Below are positions 25,404-33,319 of a DNA stretch of 64,000 nucleotides, in pieces. Both the position numbers and the translations under genes were made by a program. Positions within the stretch are counted from its first letter, which is position 1, and every line of letters begins with the position of its first letter. The stretch comes from Candidatus Villigracilis proximus (GTDB lineage Bacteria > Chloroflexota > Anaerolineae > Anaerolineales > Villigracilaceae). Location: the NCBI GenBank assembly GCA_016715195.1, contig JADKBB010000002.1, positions 225,837-289,836 of the forward strand, in the 5' to 3' direction. Below the pieces are notes generated by a model that saw nothing but the letters and a program-made list of their open reading frames with translations, searched no databases and was not told the origin of the DNA.

Positions 25404-25786
25404 TTCCCATTCCTTTTGCGCGTGCGGCGATTGAAGATCAAGCTTCCGAAATCTGCCAATCCCTGCGCGAGCATAATGATCCCGACCATGGGCATTAAAA
25501 AGTGAAATAATTGTAAAACGATGTGAGTTGGAAAATCACGATTGGGCGGTTGTAAAAATGTGATGGTCAGAACAATGTAAATGGCTTCGGTCAGACTATT
25601 GATCGGTTCATTAAGTAGATTTGATAGAAAATAATAAATTATGCCGCCGCCCAAAATCGCAATGGAAAACCATACGATTGCAGAGCGGAATTCGCTCAAC
25701 AATATGCTCGTATCACGAATGGACGCTCGTAGATGCTGCCAACGGTGTGCGCGTGTGTCTGGTTTGTGTCTGTGTTTTTTAGCCAT
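25382..25786 (-). CDS. Channel-RCK protein, two-helix pore fragment
   Basis: Two membrane helices (IVWFSIAILGGGIIYYFLSNLL and LFHFLMPMVGIIMLAQGLADFGSLIF) flank a pore-loop-like segment, TEAIYIVLTITFLQPPNRDFPTH, in the place where K+ channels have the TVGYGD filter. The canonical filter is absent, so potassium selectivity cannot be assumed. Fused to RCK after frame repair. The ATG overlaps the end of the SpoIIE-type phosphatase gene by 8 bases. Confidence 0.8.
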   Translation of the reverse strand: MAKKHRHKPDTRAHRWQHLRASIRDTSILLSEFRSAIVWFSIAILGGGIIYYFLSNLLNEPINSLTEAIYIVLTITFLQPPNRDFPTHIVLQLFHFLMPMVGIIMLAQGLADFGSLIFNRRTRKRNGKWQSHLH

Positions 25787-26486
25787 TGATCGGAAGCCTG
25801 ACGGTCATTCTCCTTACTTCGTCTCCGGCGCGTGATGAGACTTTTAACACAACCACGCTGATATCATCTGCGGGACGGTTATCGTCCAGGCTGACCGCGT
25901 GTGCGAGGAGCGCGTCGGCGAGTTGTTGCGGCGCCGGGTCTTGGTCCTCGATCAATGAGCGGATGGTTTCTCCGACGTTCATCGGTTGTCCACGGCGCTC
26001 GCCTGCGTGGCTGATGCCATCTGAAAAGATCACAATGGTCAACCCGGATTCAACTCCAATTTCAGTGATGACCGGCCTTACGTTGCGTGATGTACCTAAT
26101 GAAACGCTATCTTCGTTATGCGCGTCGATCTGTTCGCCGCGACAAATGAAAAGCGGCGCTGGATTGTTGCGGGTGAGTACAATGGTTTTGCTATGTAAAT
26201 CTACCGATGCGATATTGAGCGTGCAGGTCACTTTGCCGGTCTTGTCAGCAAATAAAGTATCTGAAGCGGCACGTGCGGCGGCTCCGTCTCGTACGCCGTC
26301 TGCCAGCAAGCCAATCACTTTGCGCACCACCAACTGCGAAACCGCCTTCGCACCGCGTCCGCTGGTCTGGCCGTCTGCCAGCACAACTGAGAGTCCGCCG
26401 GTGGGGCGCTCCACGACTTCGAGCGTGTCTCCGCTTTCAGAAACAGCGTACTTATTGATCTTTGCAACAGCGATTTGAATTTCCAT
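25779..26486 (-). CDS. PP2C/SpoIIE-type serine phosphatase
   Basis: About 235 residues covering a stand-alone SpoIIE-like PPM domain: ESGDTLEVVERPTGGLSVVLADGQTSGRGAKAVSQLV (first metal-binding Asp), the DGISHAGER segment and NRPADDISVVVLKV (last metal Asp). Such phosphatases dephosphorylate anti-sigma-antagonist type partners, but no STAS or anti-sigma gene is nearby. The start at 26486 matches the usual beginning of the domain; an alternative ATG at 26501 adds five residues and neither has a clear ribosome site. First gene of the phosphatase - channel - P-loop - peptidase operon. Confidence 0.85.
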   Translation of the reverse strand: MEIQIAVAKINKYAVSESGDTLEVVERPTGGLSVVLADGQTSGRGAKAVSQLVVRKVIGLLADGVRDGAAARAASDTLFADKTGKVTCTLNIASVDLHSKTIVLTRNNPAPLFICRGEQIDAHNEDSVSLGTSRNVRPVITEIGVESGLTIVIFSDGISHAGERRGQPMNVGETIRSLIEDQDPAPQQLADALLAHAVSLDDNRPADDISVVVLKVSSRAGDEVRRMTVRLPING

Positions 26487-26586
26487 TCGATAAGTATACA
26501 TGCAGGCAGGTAAAACCGTAAACAGGAAAAAAAGGGCAGGCTGATTATCAAATTGTTTCTTGACCCCCTTTTTTCAACGTTTTTAC

Positions 26587-26615
26587 TTGACGCATCCACC
26601 GCCTCCCGCTATAAT
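26587..26615 (+). promoter_or_regulatory. Sigma-70-type promoter of rpmF
   Basis: TTGACG (26587-26592), a 17-base spacer and TATAAT (26610-26615), five of six and six of six matches to the consensus. Transcription would start near 26622 and give a leader of about 70 bases before rpmF. Confidence 0.85.
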
Positions 26616-26639
26616 CAGTCCGCTTCATTCAAAACCAAC

Positions 26640-26664
26640 CAGACGGGCGCAATAAGCCCGTCTG
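26640..26664 (+). promoter_or_regulatory. Leader hairpin upstream of rpmF
   Basis: CAGACGGGC (26640-26648) pairs perfectly with GCCCGTCTG (26656-26664) in the predicted rpmF leader. No T run follows, so it is not a terminator; it could stabilise the message or bind a regulator. Confidence 0.5.
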
Positions 26665-26690
26665 ATGTATGTAAAAGGAGAAAGTAAGAA

Positions 26691-26891
26691 ATGACCCCAC
26701 ATCCAAAGCGCAAGCACTCCAAAGGACGCCGTGATCGCCGTCGCGCGCATGACGCGTTGACCGCCGTAAATACCGTTGCCTGTTCCAACTGCGGTTCCAA
26801 GCGCCTGCCACACACCGTCTGCTCGAATTGCGGCTTCTACAATGGCCGTGAAGTTATTCAGGTCAAGAAAGAAAAGAAAGCCAGCGAGTAG
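26691..26891 (+). CDS. rpmF: 50S ribosomal protein L32
   Basis: A 66-residue basic protein with the L32 N terminus (PKRKHSKGRRDRRRAHDAL) and a complete four-cysteine zinc ribbon, CSNCG...CSNCG (residues about 31-48). AAAGGAGA precedes the ATG. It is followed by a terminator and then by fabD; the rpmF-fabD neighbourhood is common in bacteria, linking ribosome and fatty-acid synthesis. Confidence 0.97.
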   Translation: MTPHPKRKHSKGRRDRRRAHDALTAVNTVACSNCGSKRLPHTVCSNCGFYNGREVIQVKKEKKASE

Positions 26892-26914
26892 GAGCGGCGC
26901 ACGCCGCCCCTGCA

Positions 26915-26948
26915 AAACGGGTCGTGACTATCACGACCCGTTTGTGTT
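26915..26948 (+). terminator. Terminator or attenuator between rpmF and fabD
   Basis: AAACGGGTCGTGA (26915-26927) pairs with TCACGACCCGTTT (26931-26943) and is followed by GTGTTTT. It lies 24 bases after rpmF and before fabD, so it may only partly stop transcription. Confidence 0.8.
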
Positions 26949-26968
26949 TTAATGACTACGGAGACACT

Positions 26969-27919
26969 ATGAAAATTAATTTACAAAGCACAGCTTTTAT
27001 CTTCCCGGGTCAAGGTTCCCAAGCAGTGGGTATGGGCAAAGACCTCGCCATGCAATATCCTGTGGCGAAACAAACCTTTGAAGAAGCAGATTCGATCCTC
27101 GGGTTTGCACTCTCCAAATTAATGATGGAAGGCGCTGCGGATGAACTCAACGACACCATCAACACCCAGCCTGCCCTGTTCGTCCATTCACTGGCTTCCT
27201 ATCGCGCCTTCTCGCATCTTTATCCCAATCTGACAACTGGCCCTGCCATGTTGGCTGGTCATTCGCTGGGAGAGTTATCTGCCCTCACCGCATCTGGAGC
27301 ATTATCCTTCGAGGACGGTTTGCGCCTCATTCGCAAACGTGCTGAATTAATGAAACACGCCGGCGAACTTGCCTCTGGAAGTATGGCTGCCATCCTCGGT
27401 CTGGATATTCATCTGCTCGACAAAGTCTGTGACGATGCCAGCACGCATGAAGAATCTGTGCAGGTTGCCAATGACAATTGCCCTGGTCAGGTTGTTATCT
27501 CGGGTTCAAAAGCGGCAGTAGAGCGTGCCATGGCTGGCGCAAAAGCAGCCGGTGCAAAACGTGCCCTGCCATTGGCTGTGTCGATTGCTGCACACTCTTC
27601 TTTGATGGCCTCCATTCAGCAAGAGTGGAATGAAGTGGTGGTTACTGCTCATCTATCTGCCTTGCAGATTCCCGTGATTGGCAATGTCCACGCTTTGCCA
27701 TTGAGTGATGAACGCTCGATCCGCGCCGACATTATTGCGCAGATGCAATCCCGCGTCCGCTGGAATGAGTCAGTGCAATATATGGTTTCAGCGGGAATCA
27801 ACACCTTTGTTGAAGTAGGAACAGGCACCGTTCTCGGCGGTCTCGTCAAACGCATCGCAGATGGGATGACCATTTTGCCTTTGGGAAATCCACAGGATTT
27901 TGCGGCGCTCGCCGAATAA
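26969..27919 (+). CDS. fabD: Malonyl-CoA:ACP transacylase FabD
   Basis: It loads malonyl groups onto ACP for fatty-acid synthesis. Motifs are FIFPGQGSQAVGMGKDLA, the nucleophile elbow AGHSLGELSALTASGALSFEDGLRLI, MAAILGLD, VANDNCPGQVVISG and AAHSSLM with the catalytic His, and FVEVGTGTVLGGLVKRI at the end. The start at 26969 (MKINLQ) is preferred over the longer frame because GGAG stands 7-10 bases upstream. About 316 residues, full length. A strong terminator follows immediately. Confidence 0.97.
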   Translation: MKINLQSTAFIFPGQGSQAVGMGKDLAMQYPVAKQTFEEADSILGFALSKLMMEGAADELNDTINTQPALFVHSLASYRAFSHLYPNLTTGPAMLAGHSLGELSALTASGALSFEDGLRLIRKRAELMKHAGELASGSMAAILGLDIHLLDKVCDDASTHEESVQVANDNCPGQVVISGSKAAVERAMAGAKAAGAKRALPLAVSIAAHSSLMASIQQEWNEVVVTAHLSALQIPVIGNVHALPLSDERSIRADIIAQMQSRVRWNESVQYMVSAGINTFVEVGTGTVLGGLVKRIADGMTILPLGNPQDFAALAE

Positions 27920-27922
27920 GAT

Positions 27923-27953
27923 AAAATGCAGGAGTTTACTCCTGCATTTTTGA
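27923..27953 (+). terminator. Rho-independent terminator of fabD
   Basis: AAAATGCAGGAG (27923-27934) pairs with CTCCTGCATTTT (27939-27950) around TTTA, ending in a T run. It starts four bases after the fabD stop. Confidence 0.92.
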
Positions 27954-27978
27954 TTCCATATAAAAAGAAGAATTTTCA

Positions 27979-29226
27979 ATGACCCGTAAACTTTGCTTCC
28001 TCACGATATTCTTCATCCTCACGGCTTGTGCCCCGGTGGATACTTCATCCACGGCGTATCCTGTGCCTGTCACGCAAATCCCGTTTTACGCGTCAGACAC
28101 GCCTGCTCCCTTTATTGTCCCGGTTACTGATACGCCAATCATCATCCCACCGCCTGTTACAGATACACCGGCCTTTGTCATCCCTTTGCCTGATACTGAA
28201 ACGCCAACACCGTTTCTTCCAACATCAAAATGGTGGGAAGTATATTTCACTGACCCGTTGGTGACGAACAATCCCAATGTGATCGAGGGTTCAGTCGCAG
28301 CAAAATTAATTGAGTTTATTAATAACGCACAGACCAGCATCCACATTGCATCTTTTGAATTTAACCTGACTCCTGTTGCAGAAGCGCTGATCGCGGCCAA
28401 GAATCGCGGCGTGGATGTGAAGTGGCTTACGGATAATAAATATGGTCTGGAGTTTGATCGCGAACCCGAACGTGGGCAATTTGCCCTTTTAACAGGAGCA
28501 GGCATTGAGGTCAAGGATGATGCGGGACGATCTGCTTCGATGCATAATAAATTCTGGATATTCGATCAGCAGATCACATGGACTGGGTCCACGAATATTA
28601 CGGTCAATGGGGTTTATAAACAGAATAACAATGTGCTGGTAATTCATTCCCCTGAAATTGCATTTATTTATGAACGCGAATTTCAGGAAATGTGGAGCGG
28701 ACAGTTCGGTCCGCGTGCGCCTTCGACAATGAGTAATCAATGGGCTATTTTGGATGGCACTCCAATTCAAGTTGTGTTTTCTGCAGAAGATCATGCGTTA
28801 AGCAACATAATCGCATTGGTAAATGATGCAAAGATCAGTGTTCGTTTTTTGGCCTTTAGTTTCACCGATTATCCACTCGCTCAAGCGATGATCGATCGTT
28901 CAAAAGCCGGCGTGGATGTGAAAGGTGTGTTTGAAACCACCGGCAGTGAAAGCATCAATTCAGAGTTAATGACTTTTTGGTGTGCGCAGGTTCCGGCGCG
29001 GCAGGATGGGAATTCAAGCAGTTTCCTGCACGATAAGATCATCATCATTGACAACAGCATTGTGGTGACGGGTTCTTTGAATTACTCCACAAATGCCGAT
29101 GAAGCAAATGATGAGAACATTGTGATTCTGGATAATGCCGAGATCGCGTCACTATACTTACAGGAATTCGAAAAACTTTGGGGGCAGGCGCGTGATGTGG
29201 AGCCGGGTACTTTTGCCTGTCAGTAA
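27979..29226 (+). CDS. Phospholipase D-like lipoprotein (two HKD motifs)
   Basis: The signal peptide ends in LTAC, predicting a lipid anchor. A Pro/Thr-rich stalk (about residues 25-80) follows, then a full PLD superfamily protein with two HKD motifs: MHNKFWIFDQQITWTGSTN (about residue 185) and LHDKIIIIDNSIVVTGSLN (about residue 350). The GS-N after each motif is conserved, so it is probably catalytically competent as a phosphodiesterase. Cell-surface members resemble NucT-type nucleases or cardiolipin-synthase-like enzymes; a surface nuclease role is plausible but unproven. It has no operon partners. Confidence 0.9.
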   Translation: MTRKLCFLTIFFILTACAPVDTSSTAYPVPVTQIPFYASDTPAPFIVPVTDTPIIIPPPVTDTPAFVIPLPDTETPTPFLPTSKWWEVYFTDPLVTNNPNVIEGSVAAKLIEFINNAQTSIHIASFEFNLTPVAEALIAAKNRGVDVKWLTDNKYGLEFDREPERGQFALLTGAGIEVKDDAGRSASMHNKFWIFDQQITWTGSTNITVNGVYKQNNNVLVIHSPEIAFIYEREFQEMWSGQFGPRAPSTMSNQWAILDGTPIQVVFSAEDHALSNIIALVNDAKISVRFLAFSFTDYPLAQAMIDRSKAGVDVKGVFETTGSESINSELMTFWCAQVPARQDGNSSSFLHDKIIIIDNSIVVTGSLNYSTNADEANDENIVILDNAEIASLYLQEFEKLWGQARDVEPGTFACQ

Positions 29227-29294
29227 ATGGAACAGGTTACATTCATAATGAGGAAATCATTACCTCCATAATGAACCTTGTTGGCGGTGAGTAG

Positions 29295-29403
29295 TATAAT
29301 GAAAATATGAATGCTTTGTCTGGCAATTTGATTGTCAGCGCCGCTTCATTTTGCGGTTGTGGAACCATATCTGGTCAGTGCAGTGTGCCTGACCAGATTT
29401 TTG
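29295..29403 (+). promoter_or_regulatory. Structured leader with terminator ahead of the aminotransferase gene
   Basis: A TATAAT hexamer (29295-29300) is followed by three successive hairpins. The first is CTGGCAAT-TTG-ATTGTCAG (29320-29338), the second CCGC/GCGG (29341-29356), and the third a Rho-independent terminator ATCTGGTCAG/CTGACCAGAT (29369-29398) followed by TTTTTG. A terminator placed after the promoter and before the coding start implies premature termination control of aminotransferase-pckA, or production of a short RNA of about 95 bases. Confidence 0.6.
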
Positions 29404-29447
29404 TTTTAATCCAGACTTCGGAAGTTTTTACGCAAGGAGAAACATGA
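29307..29447 (+). CDS. Possible leaderless leader peptide (46 aa)
   Basis: ATG at 29307 is six bases after the -10 hexamer, so it would coincide with the transcript start. The 46-residue frame runs through the terminator hairpin and its TGA overlaps the aminotransferase ATG as ATGA. The first 25 residues contain three Cys codons (positions 16, 18, 25), two of them just before the terminator. It could be an attenuator peptide; no homologue is known to me and chance is possible. Confidence 0.35.
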   Translation: MNALSGNLIVSAASFCGCGTISGQCSVPDQIFVLIQTSEVFTQGET

Positions 29448-30661
29448 AACTTAGCAAACTCGCAAGTGACATCGCCGAATCCCCAACCTTTGCCTTGAAT
29501 GAAGAAGCCCGTTTGTTGCGTGAGCGTGGCGAGGCCGTGATCAATTTAGGAATTGGGGAGCCGAAGAATAAAACTCCTATTTCTGCTGTTTTGGCTTCGG
29601 GCGCAAAATTGACGAGCGGAGACATAAAATATGCACCGCCCGATGGCCTGCCTGCCATGAAGAAGGCTGTGATTCGTTACACGGAAGAAAGCTATAACCG
29701 TTTGGCTGCGCCTGAAAATGTGATCATTACCAACGGTGCAAAGCAGTCACTCTTCAATATTTTTTATTCAGTTTTGAATCCACAGGATGAAGTGATCGTG
29801 ATTGCACCCTATTGGGTTTCATATACTGAAATGATCAAGATGTGTTTGGGAGTTCCTGTAGTAGTGACTCCTGAAGATGGGACATTTACACCGCGCTTTG
29901 AAGATATTGAGCGCGCAGTGACATCGTCTACACGGGCGATCATTGTCAACAGCCCCAATAATCCCTCAGGCGCAATATATCCAGCCGAGTTGATCGAGAA
30001 GATCGTCAATATGTGTGAGCGTAAAGGCATCTTCATGATCTGTGATGATATTTATCATAAGCTGACCTTTGACCGCAATGTTGCTCCGCCTGCATATTCG
30101 TTTACAAATAAAGATATTGACAACTCTCATGTGATCGTTGTCAACGGCGTGGCGAAGTTATACGGCATGACAGGCTTCCGCATTGGCTGGGTGATCGCGC
30201 CGCGTGAGTTGGTAAAAGTAATGACCAATGTTCTCGCACAGACAACTTCCTGTGTTTCGCCTCTTGCGCAAGCTGCAGCAGAAGGTGCCTTGAATGGTTT
30301 GCAATCCACGGTGGAGGCGCTGCGTTTGCAAATTCAAAATAACCGAGATGTGGTTTTACAGGAGATGAGAACTTTCAATGGCGCGCGTTTGATCGAACCA
30401 AAAGGGACATTCTATGCCCTGCCTGATCTGCGTGCTTTCAATGGAAATTCTGTGGAGGTTTCCAGATTCCTGCTTAAGAAGGCTATGGTGGTGACTGTCC
30501 CCGGCAAGGAGTTTGGCATGGAAGGTCATATCCGCATTTCGTTTGCAGGTTCGGTAAAAGATATTACCGAAGGCATCGCCCGCATCAAGTGGGCCCTTGA
30601 CCCAACTTCTCCCAATGAAATTTATATTGGCGACAAGAAAATGATTCGGGATTGGATGTAG
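29444..30661 (+). CDS. Class I/II pyridoxal-phosphate aminotransferase (AspC-like)
   Basis: A fold-type I aminotransferase of 405 residues resembling aspartate/aromatic aminotransferases of subgroup I-gamma. Landmarks are INLGIGEPKNKTP, the cofactor-binding ITNGAKQSLFNIFY, PYWVSYTEMI, NSPNNPSG, CDDIYHKLTF and the Schiff-base Lys in VVNGVAKLYGMTGFRIGW, with the carboxylate-binding Arg in HIRISFAGS. The usual SKTYAMTG is AKLYGMTG here. AAGGAG precedes the ATG. pckA follows after 18 bases, so both probably form one operon controlled by the upstream leader, coupling oxaloacetate use by transamination and by decarboxylation. Confidence 0.93.
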   Translation: MKLSKLASDIAESPTFALNEEARLLRERGEAVINLGIGEPKNKTPISAVLASGAKLTSGDIKYAPPDGLPAMKKAVIRYTEESYNRLAAPENVIITNGAKQSLFNIFYSVLNPQDEVIVIAPYWVSYTEMIKMCLGVPVVVTPEDGTFTPRFEDIERAVTSSTRAIIVNSPNNPSGAIYPAELIEKIVNMCERKGIFMICDDIYHKLTFDRNVAPPAYSFTNKDIDNSHVIVVNGVAKLYGMTGFRIGWVIAPRELVKVMTNVLAQTTSCVSPLAQAAAEGALNGLQSTVEALRLQIQNNRDVVLQEMRTFNGARLIEPKGTFYALPDLRAFNGNSVEVSRFLLKKAMVVTVPGKEFGMEGHIRISFAGSVKDITEGIARIKWALDPTSPNEIYIGDKKMIRDWM

Positions 30662-30679
30662 GGAATCGGAGAAAATATT

Positions 30680-32326
30680 ATGAACAACATACTCAATATC
30701 AAAACTCCTGCCGAGTCCATTGCGCAATCACGCAAAGCGGACTTTAACCTCTCGAATCAGGGCGTCATCAATTTGCGTTTGGCCTACTGGAATTTAACCA
30801 CCGAAGCATTGGTGGAAGAAGCAATATTCCGCAATGAAGGTTCTCTGGTCTCCGGCGGACCCTTTGTTGCAAATACCGGCAAGCACACTGCCCGCAGTGC
30901 GAACGATAAATTTGTTGTGCGGCATACAGACTCGGAAAATAATATCTGGTGGGGCGTGTATAACCGTCCATTTGCCGCAGACAAGTTTGAAGTCCTGTAT
31001 GACCGGCTGCTGGGATTTATGCAGGGCAGGGATGTCTTTGTGCAGGATGTATACGGCGGCGCGGACGAATCCTATCGGCTGCCTGTTCGCATTGTGACAG
31101 AATTGGCGTGGCATAGTCACTTCGTGCGCAATATGTTTATCCTGCCGCAGTCACTTGAAGAATATAAACGCTTCATTCCTGAGTTTACGATCATTGCCAT
31201 GCCGTCTTTCAAAAGCGCACCCGCAGTGGACAGCACGAATAGCGACACATTTATTTGTCTGTCCTTTGAAAAGAAACTCGCCATCATTGGCAACACTGCT
31301 TATGCGGGCGAGATCAAAAAATCTGTCTTCACCATCTTGAATTACCTGTTGCCATTGGAAGGTGTACTTTCCATGCACTGCTCTGCGAATGTAAACCCGG
31401 ATAATTCAGACGATGTTGCCTTGTTCTTTGGATTAAGCGGCACAGGCAAAACCACACTCTCGGCTGACCCCACACGCCGCCTGATCGGTGACGATGAACA
31501 TGGCTGGAGCGATAACGGCGTTTTCAACTTTGAAGGCGGATGCTACGCCAAAGTCATCGGGCTTTCAGAGTCTGCCGAGCCTGAAATTTACGCCACCACC
31601 AAACGCTTCGGCACGATTTTGGAGAATGTCCCATTTGACCCCATCACACGCATGATCGACCTTGACGATGACTCGTTGACCGAAAACACGCGCGCATCGT
31701 ATCCGCTTGAATTCATTAATAACGCCATGCCTGAAAAGAAAGCCGGACATCCCAAAAATGTGATTCTGCTCACCTGTGATGCCAGTGGAGTCATGCCTCC
31801 GATCGCGCGGTTGACGCCCAATCAAGCCTTGTATCAATTTATCTCGGGCTACACATCCAAAATTGCAGGGACAGAAGTAGGGCTTGGCAAGGAACCGGAG
31901 ATCACCTTCAGCGCCTGTTTCGGCGGACCGTTTATGGTGCATCATCCATATAAATATGCAGAGCTGCTCAAGAACAAGATCGAGCGCTACGGCGTCACCT
32001 GTTGGCTGGTCAACACTGGCTGGGTGGGCGGACCGTACGGTGTGGGGAAGCGCATCTCGATTCGATACACAAGAGCCCTATTAAATGCCGCACTCAATGG
32101 GAAACTGGATCAGGTCAAATTTAAGAAAGATCCGATCTTCGGTTTTGAAGTCCCAACTCAATGTCCGGATGTCCCCGACGAGGTTTTAAATCCCGCCTCT
32201 TCATGGCACGATCAAAAGGAATATGATCGAAGATACAAAGACCTGGCGATGAGATTTAAACAAAACTTTGGCAAGTTTGAAGTTGGCACCCCACAGGATG
32301 TGATCGACGCAGGGCCTAAAGTTTAA
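30680..32326 (+). CDS. pckA: Phosphoenolpyruvate carboxykinase (ATP)
   Basis: It converts oxaloacetate and ATP to phosphoenolpyruvate in gluconeogenesis. At 548 residues it is full length for the ATP-dependent family. Motifs are PFVANTGKHTARSANDKFVV near the N terminus, YAGEIKKSVFTILNYLLP, the P-loop FFGLSGTGKTTLSADP, LIGDDEHGWSDNGVFNFEGGCYAK with metal-binding Asp, and NTGWVGGPYGVGKRISI. GGAG precedes the ATG at 8-11 bases. It is in an operon with the aminotransferase and closed by a strong terminator. Confidence 0.97.
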   Translation: MNNILNIKTPAESIAQSRKADFNLSNQGVINLRLAYWNLTTEALVEEAIFRNEGSLVSGGPFVANTGKHTARSANDKFVVRHTDSENNIWWGVYNRPFAADKFEVLYDRLLGFMQGRDVFVQDVYGGADESYRLPVRIVTELAWHSHFVRNMFILPQSLEEYKRFIPEFTIIAMPSFKSAPAVDSTNSDTFICLSFEKKLAIIGNTAYAGEIKKSVFTILNYLLPLEGVLSMHCSANVNPDNSDDVALFFGLSGTGKTTLSADPTRRLIGDDEHGWSDNGVFNFEGGCYAKVIGLSESAEPEIYATTKRFGTILENVPFDPITRMIDLDDDSLTENTRASYPLEFINNAMPEKKAGHPKNVILLTCDASGVMPPIARLTPNQALYQFISGYTSKIAGTEVGLGKEPEITFSACFGGPFMVHHPYKYAELLKNKIERYGVTCWLVNTGWVGGPYGVGKRISIRYTRALLNAALNGKLDQVKFKKDPIFGFEVPTQCPDVPDEVLNPASSWHDQKEYDRRYKDLAMRFKQNFGKFEVGTPQDVIDAGPKV

Positions 32327-32328
32327 AT

Positions 32329-32364
32329 AAAAAGATCCGAGTGCTTGCACTCGGATCTTTTTAT
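32329..32364. terminator. Bidirectional terminator after pckA
   Basis: AAAAAGATCCGAGTGC (32329-32344) pairs with GCACTCGGATCTTTTT (32347-32362). It sits directly between the convergent pckA and SET-domain genes. Confidence 0.92.
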
Positions 32365-32366
32365 TT

Positions 32367-32957
32367 CTATTTGTATACAGGAGTTGTTGCCGGTGAGGCA
32401 AGTTTTGCGGTTTTGCCTAATTGCATCGCGTGTTCAAAGTTGCGTCTCTCAGCGTGCTGCGCGTCGATCTTGCGCTGAACATGCGGAGCAAAGAAACCTG
32501 CATAACGTTTTTGAAGCTCTGGCTTCTGCCAATCACTGCCGCCTACCAACCCGCGGCAATTTGAGCTTCCACATCCGCAATCAAATTCATCGTAGGGCAT
32601 GGTATCGCTCATGGCATAATCAAAACATACTTCTTCACCAATCTTGATGTCTCGCATCGCAACGAGTCCGATCTGACCAGAAAGACCTGCATTCGGGTTA
32701 CAAGAATGATTGACATAATCTCCTTCGCCAATGGGGCGCGGCACCAGGAAGTGACGATCTTCCACCTGGATACATAAACTACGCTCACGATCAGGGAGGT
32801 GAATAAAGGCGTCCCATTCATAGACGACGCCCCCGAAAACGGCTACGAGTTCACCCTTGTTGATGGGTTGCAGTGCATAGATGCCGTTTCCACTGCCAGT
32901 GGCCTTCGGGCGGCCTTCCAACTTAGAAGACAGATACGAACTTGGTTGCTTGGACAT
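32367..32957 (-). CDS. SET-domain protein
   Basis: A 196-residue protein with the parts of a SET methyltransferase in order: GNGIYALQPINKGELVAVFGG (SET-I start), YVNHSCNPNAGL (NHS pseudoknot motif), GEEVCFDYAMSD (catalytic Tyr) and a post-SET-like CGCGSSNCRG cluster. Such proteins use SAM to methylate lysines in eukaryotes; bacterial homologues exist and mostly lack known substrates. AAGGAAG precedes the ATG. It is monocistronic and ends at the pckA terminator. Protein or small-molecule lysine methylation is likely, the target unknown. Confidence 0.88.
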   Translation of the reverse strand: MSKQPSSYLSSKLEGRPKATGSGNGIYALQPINKGELVAVFGGVVYEWDAFIHLPDRERSLCIQVEDRHFLVPRPIGEGDYVNHSCNPNAGLSGQIGLVAMRDIKIGEEVCFDYAMSDTMPYDEFDCGCGSSNCRGLVGGSDWQKPELQKRYAGFFAPHVQRKIDAQHAERRNFEHAMQLGKTAKLASPATTPVYK

Positions 32958-33319
32958 TCATATAACTTCCTTTTCATGGATTAAAGATGAACAGCGCCTC
33001 CCTCGGTGGTCGAGCCGAGAAAAACGCCATTGATATTTCAATAATACATTAAATATCCTGCATGTAAAGGTTTCATGTCATATTAATGTCATCCATTTTG
33101 TTAATGATTCGTTATCAAAAATCACCCTGCACGTTATAAAAATATTACACAACCCAATTTGACAACACAAACTGCACCCTCTTTTTTGTGGATGAAAAAC
33201 CCGCATCAGACTCCGCCGAAACCTGCTTCCGTCCAATGGGCATTTGTTTATCCCGAATATTTCGCCGCCCAAAAGAAACCCGTTGGACGATGAAATCGAG
33301 CTGGGATACAATACTGCCC
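32958..33319. other. Intergenic region, divergent SET and acyltransferase genes
   Basis: Mostly AT-rich and apparently non-coding. It holds a short hairpin CTCGG-CCGAG (33002-33019) near the SET start and the acyltransferase promoter at 33283-33312. An open frame covers part of it (33188 onward) but looks like an artificial extension of the acyltransferase. Confidence 0.5.
33283..33312 (+). promoter_or_regulatory. Candidate promoter for a leaderless acyltransferase mRNA
   Basis: TTGGAC (33283-33288), an 18-base spacer and TACAAT (33307-33312). The hexamer ends 7 bases before the ATG at 33320, so transcription would start at or next to the start codon; no ribosome site is visible. Confidence 0.45.

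Noticed and set aside
29301..29403. Small SRP (4.5S) RNA
   Set aside because: The GGUCAG-like word occurs, but the conserved apical loop GGAAGGAAGCAGCC is missing.
33188..33319. 44-codon N-terminal extension of the acyltransferase
   Set aside because: The added residues lack family similarity, precede the first helix expected at the N terminus and overlap the candidate promoter.
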